A DNA stretch of 64,000 nt. It comes from an uncultured Nocardioides sp. GTDB lineage: Bacteria; Actinomycetota; Actinomycetes; Propionibacteriales; Nocardioidaceae. Below, in pieces: positions 55,816 to 64,000 of the stretch. The stretch is taken from positions 1-64,000 of the forward strand of contig NZ_CANKYS010000008.1 in the NCBI RefSeq assembly GCF_947488025.1, in the 5' to 3' direction. How positions within the stretch are numbered: the first letter of the stretch is position 1; every line of letters starts with the position of its first letter. Position numbers and translations under genes: made by a program. The notes under the pieces are model-generated. The model saw only the letters and a list, made by a program, of their open reading frames with translations, ran no database searches and was not told the DNA's origin.

Positions 55816-56292
55816 GTGAGCGCCCTCGAGATCCTCGTCGCCCTCGCGATCGCCGTCGGCATCGCAGGCATCATCGTCCCCGTCCTGCCGGGCACGATCC
55901 TGGTGCTCGGCGCGATCCTGGTGTGGGCCCTCGAGATCGGTACGTCGACCGGCTGGGCGGTGTTCGCCGTCGCCACGCTGTTCCTCGTCGTCGGGTCGGT
56001 CGTGAAGTACCTCGTCCCCGGACGTCACCTCAAGGCCGCCGGCGTGCCGACGCGGACGCTCGTCGCGGGGGGCGTGCTGGCCTTCGTCGGCTTCTTCGTC
56101 GTCCCGGTCATCGGGATGTTCATCGGGTTCGTCCTCGGCGTCTACGTCGCGGAGCGGGCGCGCGTCGGCGGCGCGCTGGCGTGGCCCTCGACCAAGGGGG
56201 CGCTGCGCGCCGTGGGCGTGTCGATCATGATCGAGCTCGTCGCGGCCTTCCTCGCCGCGGTCGCGTGGGCGGCCGGCGTCGCCGCCACCTGA
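55816..56292 (+). CDS. DUF456 membrane protein
   Basis: 158 residues, four to five helices with Gly/Pro-rich turns (GIAGIIVPVLPGTILVLGAI, GFFVVPVIGMFIGFVLGVY) as in DUF456. Function unknown. GTG start; stands between the terminator and a convergent secreted-protein gene. Confidence 0.85.
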   Translation: MSALEILVALAIAVGIAGIIVPVLPGTILVLGAILVWALEIGTSTGWAVFAVATLFLVVGSVVKYLVPGRHLKAAGVPTRTLVAGGVLAFVGFFVVPVIGMFIGFVLGVYVAERARVGGALAWPSTKGALRAVGVSIMIELVAAFLAAVAWAAGVAAT

Positions 56293-56322
56293 GGGCCGGG
56301 GCGCGGCCGCCGGTCCTCGCGA

Positions 56323-56868
56323 TCAGACGCCGAGGCCCGACTCGATCGGCAGGCTCCACCTGCGGCGTTCGGGGGACCAGTCGACGACCGGGTGGGAGCC
56401 ATCAGCCTGGTCGATCATCTTGACCGACACCCGCACCGAGTCGGGCTTGTCCAGGCACTCCCGGCTGATGCGCACGCGGAACGTGTTCTTGGCGCCCCAC
56501 CGCAGCCGCGCGTCGTAGGGGCAGTCGACCCGCTCGTCGCTTCCGCGCCACCCTCGCGCTTCGGTGAGGACGTAGTCGGTGCCGTCGTTGAGCCCGCTGC
56601 TGAGGACGTACTCAGGACCCTTGGTGCCGCGGTCGGTGTCGAGGAAGACCGACACCGCTGCAGCGCTCGAGCGCGTCAGGTCGCGGAAGCGCACCTTGAC
56701 CAGCACGTTGGCGGCTCCGTGCTTCGCACGCAGCGCACGGATGTCGGTGAGCGAGGCACTCGCGTCGGCCGGGTCGCTGGTGCTGTAGTACTCCGCGTGC
56801 GCCGGAGCGGCCGTCAGGGCGCCGAGCGCGAGGGCAGGGACGGCGATGAGTGAGATCCGAGTTCTCAT
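56323..56868 (-). CDS. Secreted protein of unknown function
   Basis: 181 residues with a clear signal peptide (MRTRISLIAVPALALGAL, cut after AHA). The mature part is beta-rich with two cysteines (VDCPYDAR, SRECLDKP), probably a disulfide. Features such as KVRFRDLTRSSAAAVSVFLD suggest a small beta-sandwich. No family named. Confidence 0.7.
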   Translation of the reverse strand: MRTRISLIAVPALALGALTAAPAHAEYYSTSDPADASASLTDIRALRAKHGAANVLVKVRFRDLTRSSAAAVSVFLDTDRGTKGPEYVLSSGLNDGTDYVLTEARGWRGSDERVDCPYDARLRWGAKNTFRVRISRECLDKPDSVRVSVKMIDQADGSHPVVDWSPERRRWSLPIESGLGV

Positions 56869-56949
56869 GCATCGAGTGTGTCACCGTCCACCCCTGTCGC
56901 GTCCACCTACTTCCGGAGGTGGCCGGGTCTCCGGTGGCACGATGGCACC

Positions 56950-58083
56950 ATGATCGCGGCCGGGCGCAGGAGCGTACGCCGCTCCGGCACGGTGCTGGTG
57001 CTCCTCGCGTGCTCCGTCCTCGCGGGCTGCAGCCGATCGGAGGCACCGCCCCCGCCGCCGCAGTCCCGGGCCCCGACGGGATCGGCTCCCGAGACCTCGA
57101 CCGCTCCGACCCCGCGCGAGCGGCGTCCCTCCCCGGTGCGCCTCGCGGTCGCCGGCGACATCCACTTCGAGGGGGTGCTCGCCCCGCGCCTGCGCGACCC
57201 GGCCACCGCTCTGGCGCCCGCGTCCCCGGCGCTGGCCGAGGCGGACCTGGCGATCGTCAACCTCGAGACCTCCGTCGGCTCGGGCGGGCGTCCCGAAGCG
57301 GGGAAGCGGTTCACGTTCTCCGCCGGTGCGTCGGCGTTCACGGCCCTCGCCGCAGCAGGCATCGACGTGGCGAGCATGGCCAACAACCACGCGGTCGACT
57401 TCGGCCGGGACCGGCTTGCCTCGACGCTGCGGGCGGCCCGTCGCGCAGCCGCCGCGGACCCGCCGCTGGCCGTGGTCGGGATCGGTGCCGACGAGGACGA
57501 GGCCTTCACCCCGGCGGTCACCGACGTGGACGGCACGCGGGTGGCCGTCCTGGCCGCGTCAGCGGCCGACCAGGACCCGACCGCGGACCCCACTGCTGGA
57601 TGGAATGCAGGTCCGGACACGTCCGGCGTCGCCGGTGCGCTGGACCCCCGACGCCTGCTTCGCGAGGTCCGCCGGGCCGACCGCACCGCCGACGTCGTGG
57701 TCGTCCACCTCCACTGGGGCGTGCAGGGCGAGCGGTGCCCGTCCGCCGACCAGCGCCTGCTGGCGCGTCGGCTCGTCGGGGCCGGCGCCGACGTCGTGGC
57801 GGGCAGCCATGCCCACGAGCTCCAGGGCGACGGTCGGCTCGGACCCGGCTACGTCGCCTACGGGCTGGGCAACTTCGCCTGGTACTCCCCCGGGCCCACG
57901 GGCGTGCTCACCCTCACGGTCCGTCCGCCGCGCGCGCCGGCAGGACGGGCGGAGGTCACCGCATCCCGCTGGTGGCCCGCGACCATCGGCGCGGACGGGC
58001 TCGCCGCGCCCGACAGCGGTGCGGCAGCGGCGGCGTCACGCGATCAGCGGGTGGCGCTGCGGGAGTGCGCCGGGCTGGGCTGA
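56950..58083 (+). CDS. CapA-family lipoprotein (PGA_cap metallophosphatase-like)
   Basis: 377 residues: lipobox LLACSVLAGCS, Pro/Ser linker, then the CapA/PgsA fold with GDIHFEGVL, IVNLETSVG, NNHAVDFG, HLHWGVQGE and GSHAHELQGDG, the metal-binding loops of this calcineurin-like family. In other bacteria CapA takes part in poly-gamma-glutamate export; here it stands alone without capB/capC, so the role is open. ATG at 56950 gives the correct signal peptide. Confidence 0.85.
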   Translation: MIAAGRRSVRRSGTVLVLLACSVLAGCSRSEAPPPPPQSRAPTGSAPETSTAPTPRERRPSPVRLAVAGDIHFEGVLAPRLRDPATALAPASPALAEADLAIVNLETSVGSGGRPEAGKRFTFSAGASAFTALAAAGIDVASMANNHAVDFGRDRLASTLRAARRAAAADPPLAVVGIGADEDEAFTPAVTDVDGTRVAVLAASAADQDPTADPTAGWNAGPDTSGVAGALDPRRLLREVRRADRTADVVVVHLHWGVQGERCPSADQRLLARRLVGAGADVVAGSHAHELQGDGRLGPGYVAYGLGNFAWYSPGPTGVLTLTVRPPRAPAGRAEVTASRWWPATIGADGLAAPDSGAAAAASRDQRVALRECAGLG

Positions 58084-58089
58084 CGGGCC

Positions 58090-59127
58090 TCAGCGCGGAG
58101 CCAGCCACGCAGCGACGATCCGGCCCACCCGCTCGAGCTGCGCCGCTGACACGACCGCGGGCACGTCGCCGGCCGAGTGGTAGCCGGCGTACGGCGTCGA
58201 CCCGAGCCGCGCGCCCGGCAGGCCGGCACGGACGAAGGACCAGTGGTCGCTGCTGCGCTGGCCGCCCTCCGCCACGGTCGCGGCGCCCGCACGGCGGGCC
58301 GCTGCCAGCAGCGCCTGCTGCACCGGGTCGGTGTCGTACGCGGAGCCGACGGGGACCCGGTCGCCCACACCGACCCGGTCCAGCGACACCATGGCCCGCA
58401 CCGCGCGACGCTCGGCGGGCTGCATCGCGGCGACGTAGCGCCGCGACCCGTAGTGGTGGTCCTCCGGAGCGCCGCGAGGCTCCTCGGCACCGAAGGCGAC
58501 GTACACCGTCGGGAGGCGGGTGGTGCGCTGCGAGGCCGCCTCGGCGACTGAGAGCATCGCCCCGACACCCGAGGCGTTGTCCTCCGCACCCGGCGCCTGC
58601 GGCACCGTGTCGAGGTGGGCGCCGACGACGAGGTGCGGCTCGGTCGGGTCGAAGCCGGGCGGGGTGGCGACCACGTTGACCGAACGCCCGGCCGGGACGG
58701 CGACGCCCCACGACTCCCCCGCCGGCACGTCCACCCGCTGCTGCTCGACCTCGTAGCCGAGCCGCGACAGCTCCGCGGAGACCCAGCGGGCAGCTCGCGC
58801 GTACGCCTCCCCCGTTGCCTCGCGCGGACCGATCCGCCCGGCGAGGTGGCGCACCGCCCGCACCGCGACCGTCCGGTCGACGTCGTCCGCGGACAGCGGC
58901 TCGTCTGCGGTCTCCTCGGGCGTCTCCGGCGCCGACGGGGGCGATCCGGTCGGCTCCTCACCTGGCTCGTCGGCCGGCTCCTCGGGCGGCGTGGTCCCCC
59001 CGCCCGCGCCGTCGGCCGCCGCTCCGGGCTCCTCAGGCTCCGGCTGCTCCGTCGAGCACCCGCCCGTCACCAGCAGCGCGAAGGCTGCAGCCACCGCCCA
59101 CCGTCGACCAGCGCGCCCCGTCGTCAC
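58090..59127 (-). CDS. M28-family zinc metallopeptidase lipoprotein
   Basis: 345 residues: lipobox LLVTGGCS, acidic Glu/Pro linker of about 70 residues, then an M28 aminopeptidase domain with VVGAHLDTVPQAPGAEDNASG (first metal His/Asp), AFGAEEPRG (catalytic Glu) and late AGYHSAGD. Expected to remove N-terminal residues from peptides outside the membrane. GTG start. Convergent with capA, 6 bases between genes. Confidence 0.88.
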   Translation of the reverse strand: MTTGRAGRRWAVAAAFALLVTGGCSTEQPEPEEPGAAADGAGGGTTPPEEPADEPGEEPTGSPPSAPETPEETADEPLSADDVDRTVAVRAVRHLAGRIGPREATGEAYARAARWVSAELSRLGYEVEQQRVDVPAGESWGVAVPAGRSVNVVATPPGFDPTEPHLVVGAHLDTVPQAPGAEDNASGVGAMLSVAEAASQRTTRLPTVYVAFGAEEPRGAPEDHHYGSRRYVAAMQPAERRAVRAMVSLDRVGVGDRVPVGSAYDTDPVQQALLAAARRAGAATVAEGGQRSSDHWSFVRAGLPGARLGSTPYAGYHSAGDVPAVVSAAQLERVGRIVAAWLAPR

Positions 59128-59229
59128 GCCCCCACCCTGCCAGCCCGGCCACGGCCGGCGACGTCGAAATGACGAGCAGCGCCGCCCCGGAGGGCGACGC
59201 TGCTCGTGACGTGCGAGGTGAGCGAGCGC

Positions 59230-60720
<1,491 letters not shown>

Positions 60721-60874
60721 GAACACCTCTCGTCGAACAGCTTCGGGGCGCGGCGAGGCCCGGTGACGTCAAGAGCCGCGCGGTCATTCTGCCACGGCCG
60801 TCCAGATGGTCCGACATCCGGCTCCCCTCGGCGCGTGTCCACGACCGTCGGCACGCCCGGGCGACACCTCGAGG

Positions 60875-61441
60875 TCAGTCCGTGGCCTTCGCGGCGGCCT
60901 TCTTGGCCTTCTTGAAGTCGCGCACCTTCTGCAGCGACTCGGCGTCCACGACGTCGGCGACGGAGCGGTGCCCCTCGAGGGCATAGTCACCGACCACGGC
61001 CTCCCAACCCTCGGGACGTACGTCGAGCTGCTTGGCGAGGAGAGCGACGAAGATCTGCGCCTTCTGCTTGCCGAACCCCGGCAGCGCCATCACCCGCTTG
61101 AGCAGGTCCTTGCCGTCGGCGGCCTCGGTCCAGAGCCGCGACGCGTCGCCGCCGTAGGTCTCCTCCACGATGCGAGCCAGCTCCTGCAGCCGCGCCGCCA
61201 TGGAGCCCGGGAAGCGGTGGATCGCCGGCGGGGTGGAGGCCATGGCCGCGAACTCCTCGGGGTCAGCCGCCGCGATCGCCTCGGGCTCGACCGTGCCGAA
61301 GCGGTCCAGGACCTTGGCCGGCCCGCGGAAGGCGTGCTCCATCGGGTACTGCTGGTCGAGCATCATGCCCGCCAGCAGCGCGAACGCGGAGTCGTCGAGA
61401 ACCTTGTCGGCGGCGGGGTCGCCCGTGATCTGGAAGCCCAT
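60875..61441 (-). CDS. HhH-GPD-family base-excision repair protein
   Basis: 188 residues. A helix-hairpin-helix motif ALPGFGKQKAQIFVALL lies in the second half, in an all-helical HhH-GPD fold; an aspartate follows (VGDYALEG). No Fe-S cysteines. Probably a short DNA glycosylase-like protein. The C-terminal tail is Lys/Ala-rich. ATG at 61441. Confidence 0.85.
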   Translation of the reverse strand: MGFQITGDPAADKVLDDSAFALLAGMMLDQQYPMEHAFRGPAKVLDRFGTVEPEAIAAADPEEFAAMASTPPAIHRFPGSMAARLQELARIVEETYGGDASRLWTEAADGKDLLKRVMALPGFGKQKAQIFVALLAKQLDVRPEGWEAVVGDYALEGHRSVADVVDAESLQKVRDFKKAKKAAAKATD

Positions 61442-61514
61442 GGGGCCATCCTGCCCGACGGACGCCGCGCCGCGCCTCGCGCACGCGCGCGAACCGCTCG
61501 AGGTCAGGGAGCTG

Positions 61515-61916
61515 CTACTGCGCCTTGACCGCCAGGACCGGGCACGGGGCGTCGAGGAGAACACGCTGGGCGTTGCTGCCCAGGATGAGCTTGCCGACGG
61601 GCGAGCGGCGTCGCAGGCCGATCACGAGCAGCTCCGCACCGTTGGCCTCGGCGATGCTGATCAGGTCCTCGGCAGGCTCGAAGCCCCGCACGAGCTGGCG
61701 CACGTCGTGCTCGACGCCGGCCTCCTGGAGCCGCTTCTGGATCCCGGTCAGGTCGTCCTCGGAGGAGCGGGCAGCCGAACCGTCGAACTCCTGTCCTCCC
61801 CGGTGGGAGTTCACCACGACCAGCTTGCTGCCGCGCAGCTTCGCCTCGTTGATGCCGGCTTCGAGAGCCGCTTCACCCTCCGGCTTGGGGACGTACCCGA
61901 CGACGACGGTGCCCAT
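61515..61916 (-). CDS. Universal stress protein (UspA family)
   Basis: 133 residues, single Usp domain: VVVGYVPKPEGEAALEAG at the start and ATP-loop sequence GLRRRSPVGKLILGSNAQRV near the end, so it should bind ATP. AGAGGAGA precedes the ATG at 61916, a strong ribosome site. Role in stress physiology, partner unknown. Confidence 0.9.
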   Translation of the reverse strand: MGTVVVGYVPKPEGEAALEAGINEAKLRGSKLVVVNSHRGGQEFDGSAARSSEDDLTGIQKRLQEAGVEHDVRQLVRGFEPAEDLISIAEANGAELLVIGLRRRSPVGKLILGSNAQRVLLDAPCPVLAVKAQ

Positions 61917-62040
61917 GGTGTCTCCTCTCGTGGCCACGACGCCTCGCCGCTGGCCTGCTGGCACCGTAACGGAAACCACAGTCCTTGGGCAGCCTGTGGA
62001 GGGGTGGGTCGGACGCTCCGCACTGGGGCAGGCTGGAGGG

Positions 62041-62496
62041 GTGGCCCCACCGCTCGCGCCCCAACCCTCACTTCAGGCGCCCGTCGACCAGCACACGCAC
62101 GCCGTCCTGCGAGCGGCCACGCTCGAGCTGGTCGAGAGCGAGGACCGTCGCCGCTTCCCGGTCGCGGTCCACGCCGGGGTCCCGGGACGCAGCGTCCGGC
62201 ACGTCGAGGACCCGCCCCTGCCCGACGCCGGGCTGCGGGCCGACGTCGTCCTCGCGCTGCTGCGGGCCTCGTCCGCCCTCGTCCCCCGCCCCGCGTTGTG
62301 GCTGACCCGTCCGGGCCAGCTCAGCCCGCACGACGACGACCTGCGCTGGCTCGGGCCCGCCGCCTGGGCCGCTCGCGCGCTGGGGATGCCCGTCGGCCTG
62401 GTCGTCGTGACCCGGCGCGGGTGGTTCGACCCGGTCAGCGACGTACGCCGGGAGTGGCGCCGGCTGCGACCCCGACCGGTGGGGTCCCGCACCTGA
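62041..62496 (+). CDS. Conserved hypothetical protein
   Basis: 151 residues: ATLELVESEDRRRFPVAVHA, then a long middle with RADVVLALLRASSALVPRP and LWLTRPGQLSPHDDDLRW, ending in basic RREWRRLRPRP. No family recognised. The GTG at 62041 has only a close GGAGG, so the start is uncertain; GTG 61996 in frame is possible. Codon use matches neighbours. Confidence 0.55.
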   Translation: MAPPLAPQPSLQAPVDQHTHAVLRAATLELVESEDRRRFPVAVHAGVPGRSVRHVEDPPLPDAGLRADVVLALLRASSALVPRPALWLTRPGQLSPHDDDLRWLGPAAWAARALGMPVGLVVVTRRGWFDPVSDVRREWRRLRPRPVGSRT

Positions 62497-62514
62497 CAGC
62501 GCAGGACGTGGCGG

Positions 62515-63978
62515 TCAGTCCCAGGTGTGGACGGGCTCGTTGGTGTGCATGCGCTCGCGGTAGTCGAGGAGCGTGGCCCGGAGGGCGTCGTAGCGGTCCG
62601 CTCCCCCACGCTCGCGGACGCGGTCGACGAACCACCCCGCACCGCTGGCCTCGGTCTGGCAGCGCTGCTCGATGATGCCGAGGTAGCGGTCGCTCTCCTC
62701 GGACGGGACACCCCAGGAGTCGAGGCCGGCGCGCGCCATGGGGAGCAGCCGTCGCAGCACCAGCTCGGTGGCCCGGACCTGTCCGAGGCCCGGCCAGTAG
62801 ACCTGCGCGTCGACTCCCATCTGGGCGGCGACGTGGAAGTTCTCCTCGGCTGCGGAGAACGACATCTGCGACCACAGCGGGCGCTCGCTCTCGACGAGAT
62901 AGCGGACCAGTCCGAACCAGAGTGCCGCGTTGGCGATCGTGTCGGCGACGGTCGGGCCGGCGGCGAGGAGCCGGTTCTCCACGCGCAGGTGGGGAATGCC
63001 CTGCGAGATGTCGTAGACCGGACGGTTCCAGCGGTAGATCGTGCCGTTGTGGAGCTTGAGCTCGTGGAGGGCGGGCGTGCCGCCGGACTCGAGCACCTCC
63101 AGCGGGTCCTCGTCGTCGGTCACGGGGAGCAGTGCGGGGAAGTAGCGGACGTTCTCCTCGAACAGGTCGAACACCGAGGTGATCCACCGCTCGCCGAACC
63201 ACACCCGCGGCCGGACGCCCTGGGCCTTGAGCTCCTCGCTGCGGGTGTCGGTGGCCTGCTCGAACAGCGGGATGCGGGTCTCGCGCCAGAGCTCCTTGCC
63301 GAGCAGGTAGGGCGAGTTGGCCGACACCGCCAGCTGCACGCCCGCGATCGCCTGCGCGGCGTTCCAGTGGGCGGCGAACTGGTCGGGCGAGGTCTGCACG
63401 TGGAACTGGGTGCTGGTGCAGGCGGCCTCCGGGACGATCGAGTCCGCGGTCGTGGTGAGGCGCTCCTTGCCGGAGATGCTGATCGTGATGTCCTCGCCCC
63501 GGGCGGCGAGGATCTGCTCCGAGAGCAGCTTGTAGCGCGGGTTGGAGCTGAGGGAGGACACGTTCATGTGGCCCTCGGCGAGGGTCGGGAGGATCCCGAT
63601 CATCACCTGGTGCGCTCCGACCTTCGAACCCTTCTCCTCGGCGTAGTTGAGCGAGCGACGCAGGCTGTCCTCGAACTTCGACAGACCACCCTCGCGCAGC
63701 TTGGCCGGGGCCACGTTGATCTCGATGTTGAACTGGCCGAGCTCGGTCTGGAAGTCGGGATCGGCGATGGCCTCGAGGACCTCGGCGTTCTTCAGGGCCG
63801 GGTCGCCCGCGTCGTCGATGAGGTTGAGCTCCATCTCGAGGCCGGTCATCGGGTCGTCGGTCTCGAACGCAGCCTCGCGCAGCATGCGGGCGAACACGTC
63901 GAGGTTGCGGCGCACCTTCTCGCGGTGGCGCGTCCGGTCGGCTCGGCTGAACTCCTGCTGGTCGACCTCTTCACCCAT
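62515..63978 (-). CDS. Glutamate-cysteine ligase-like enzyme (GCS2 family)
   Basis: 487 residues, ATP-dependent carboxylate-amine ligase fold (GCS2): TGLEMELNLIDD (Glu/ATP site), LGQFNIEINVAP and HLRVENRLLAAGPT. Plant-type glutamate-cysteine ligases and actinobacterial EgtA belong here, but this ~490-residue form is a separate actinobacterial clade, so the product is uncertain. It could make gamma-glutamyl amides. The ATG at 63978 (MGEEVDQQEFSRADRTRHRE) is the natural start. Confidence 0.82.
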   Translation of the reverse strand: MGEEVDQQEFSRADRTRHREKVRRNLDVFARMLREAAFETDDPMTGLEMELNLIDDAGDPALKNAEVLEAIADPDFQTELGQFNIEINVAPAKLREGGLSKFEDSLRRSLNYAEEKGSKVGAHQVMIGILPTLAEGHMNVSSLSSNPRYKLLSEQILAARGEDITISISGKERLTTTADSIVPEAACTSTQFHVQTSPDQFAAHWNAAQAIAGVQLAVSANSPYLLGKELWRETRIPLFEQATDTRSEELKAQGVRPRVWFGERWITSVFDLFEENVRYFPALLPVTDDEDPLEVLESGGTPALHELKLHNGTIYRWNRPVYDISQGIPHLRVENRLLAAGPTVADTIANAALWFGLVRYLVESERPLWSQMSFSAAEENFHVAAQMGVDAQVYWPGLGQVRATELVLRRLLPMARAGLDSWGVPSEESDRYLGIIEQRCQTEASGAGWFVDRVRERGGADRYDALRATLLDYRERMHTNEPVHTWD

Positions 63979-64000
63979 GACGGCACCCTAGTCACGGCGG

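Overview
This 64 kb window is GC-rich bacterial chromosome with dense coding on both strands, many GTG starts, and frequent 4-base ATGA/GTGA stop/start overlaps. The gene content points to an actinobacterium of the Nocardioides/Propionibacteriales kind: an HrdB/SigA-type principal sigma factor with an Ala/Lys-rich N-terminus, topoisomerase IV ParC and ParE, SepH, an actinobacterial ferrochelatase with cysteines for a [2Fe-2S] cluster, a ceoB/ceoC potassium pair, and DUF3093, DUF3159, DUF3710, DUF4193, DUF4235 and DUF5998 proteins. The genus is inferred, not proven.

Region 1 (1-12.3 kb) looks like an acquired island. An MMPL transporter gene is cut at a CTAG by what looks like the end of an insertion sequence. 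Next comes a CmtR-type Cd/Pb sensor, an SPC-type metal P-ATPase, a signal peptidase II and a CadD-like exporter. An apolipoprotein N-acyltransferase, two lipoprotein thioredoxins and a System II cytochrome c maturation set (ResB, CcsA, CcdA) follow. The island combines metal efflux, lipoprotein maturation and envelope thiol/haem chemistry.

Region 2 (12.5-19.0 kb) is a two-component system followed by a tight redox operon: a small exported protein, an ApbE flavin transferase, a haem-type ferric-reductase membrane protein, a NuoF-like flavoprotein with an altered Fe-S ligand set, and a 3-cysteine ferredoxin. It could carry electrons from NAD(P)H to an extracytoplasmic acceptor. A divergent gene encodes a secreted protein with an Asp/Arg/His repeat tail. 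This is the best candidate in the window for an uncharacterised system.

Region 3 (19.0-23.9 kb) is accessory: a hemerythrin, an SRPBCC protein, membrane proteins, MarR and TetR regulators with visible palindromic sites, a cupin, and a decayed IS110 transposase.

Region 4 (23.9-64.0 kb) is conserved actinobacterial core, resembling the mycobacterial block from the TRAM RNA methyltransferase through ceoBC, dut and suhB to sigA, and the Streptomyces block from hrdB through parE and parC to sepH and dut. It holds potassium uptake, nucleotide metabolism (dut, tdk), haem synthesis, division (sepH), protein acetylation (Pat-like), topoisomerase IV, an lprG-p55-like export pair, the principal sigma factor, DNA repair and a glutamate-cysteine ligase-like enzyme. 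Two gene-free gaps in this core hold ordered inverted repeats: 31.77-31.94 kb, before an XRE regulator, and 52.34-52.60 kb, a tandem pair of equal-sized long hairpins. No tRNA, rRNA or CRISPR array was recognised.
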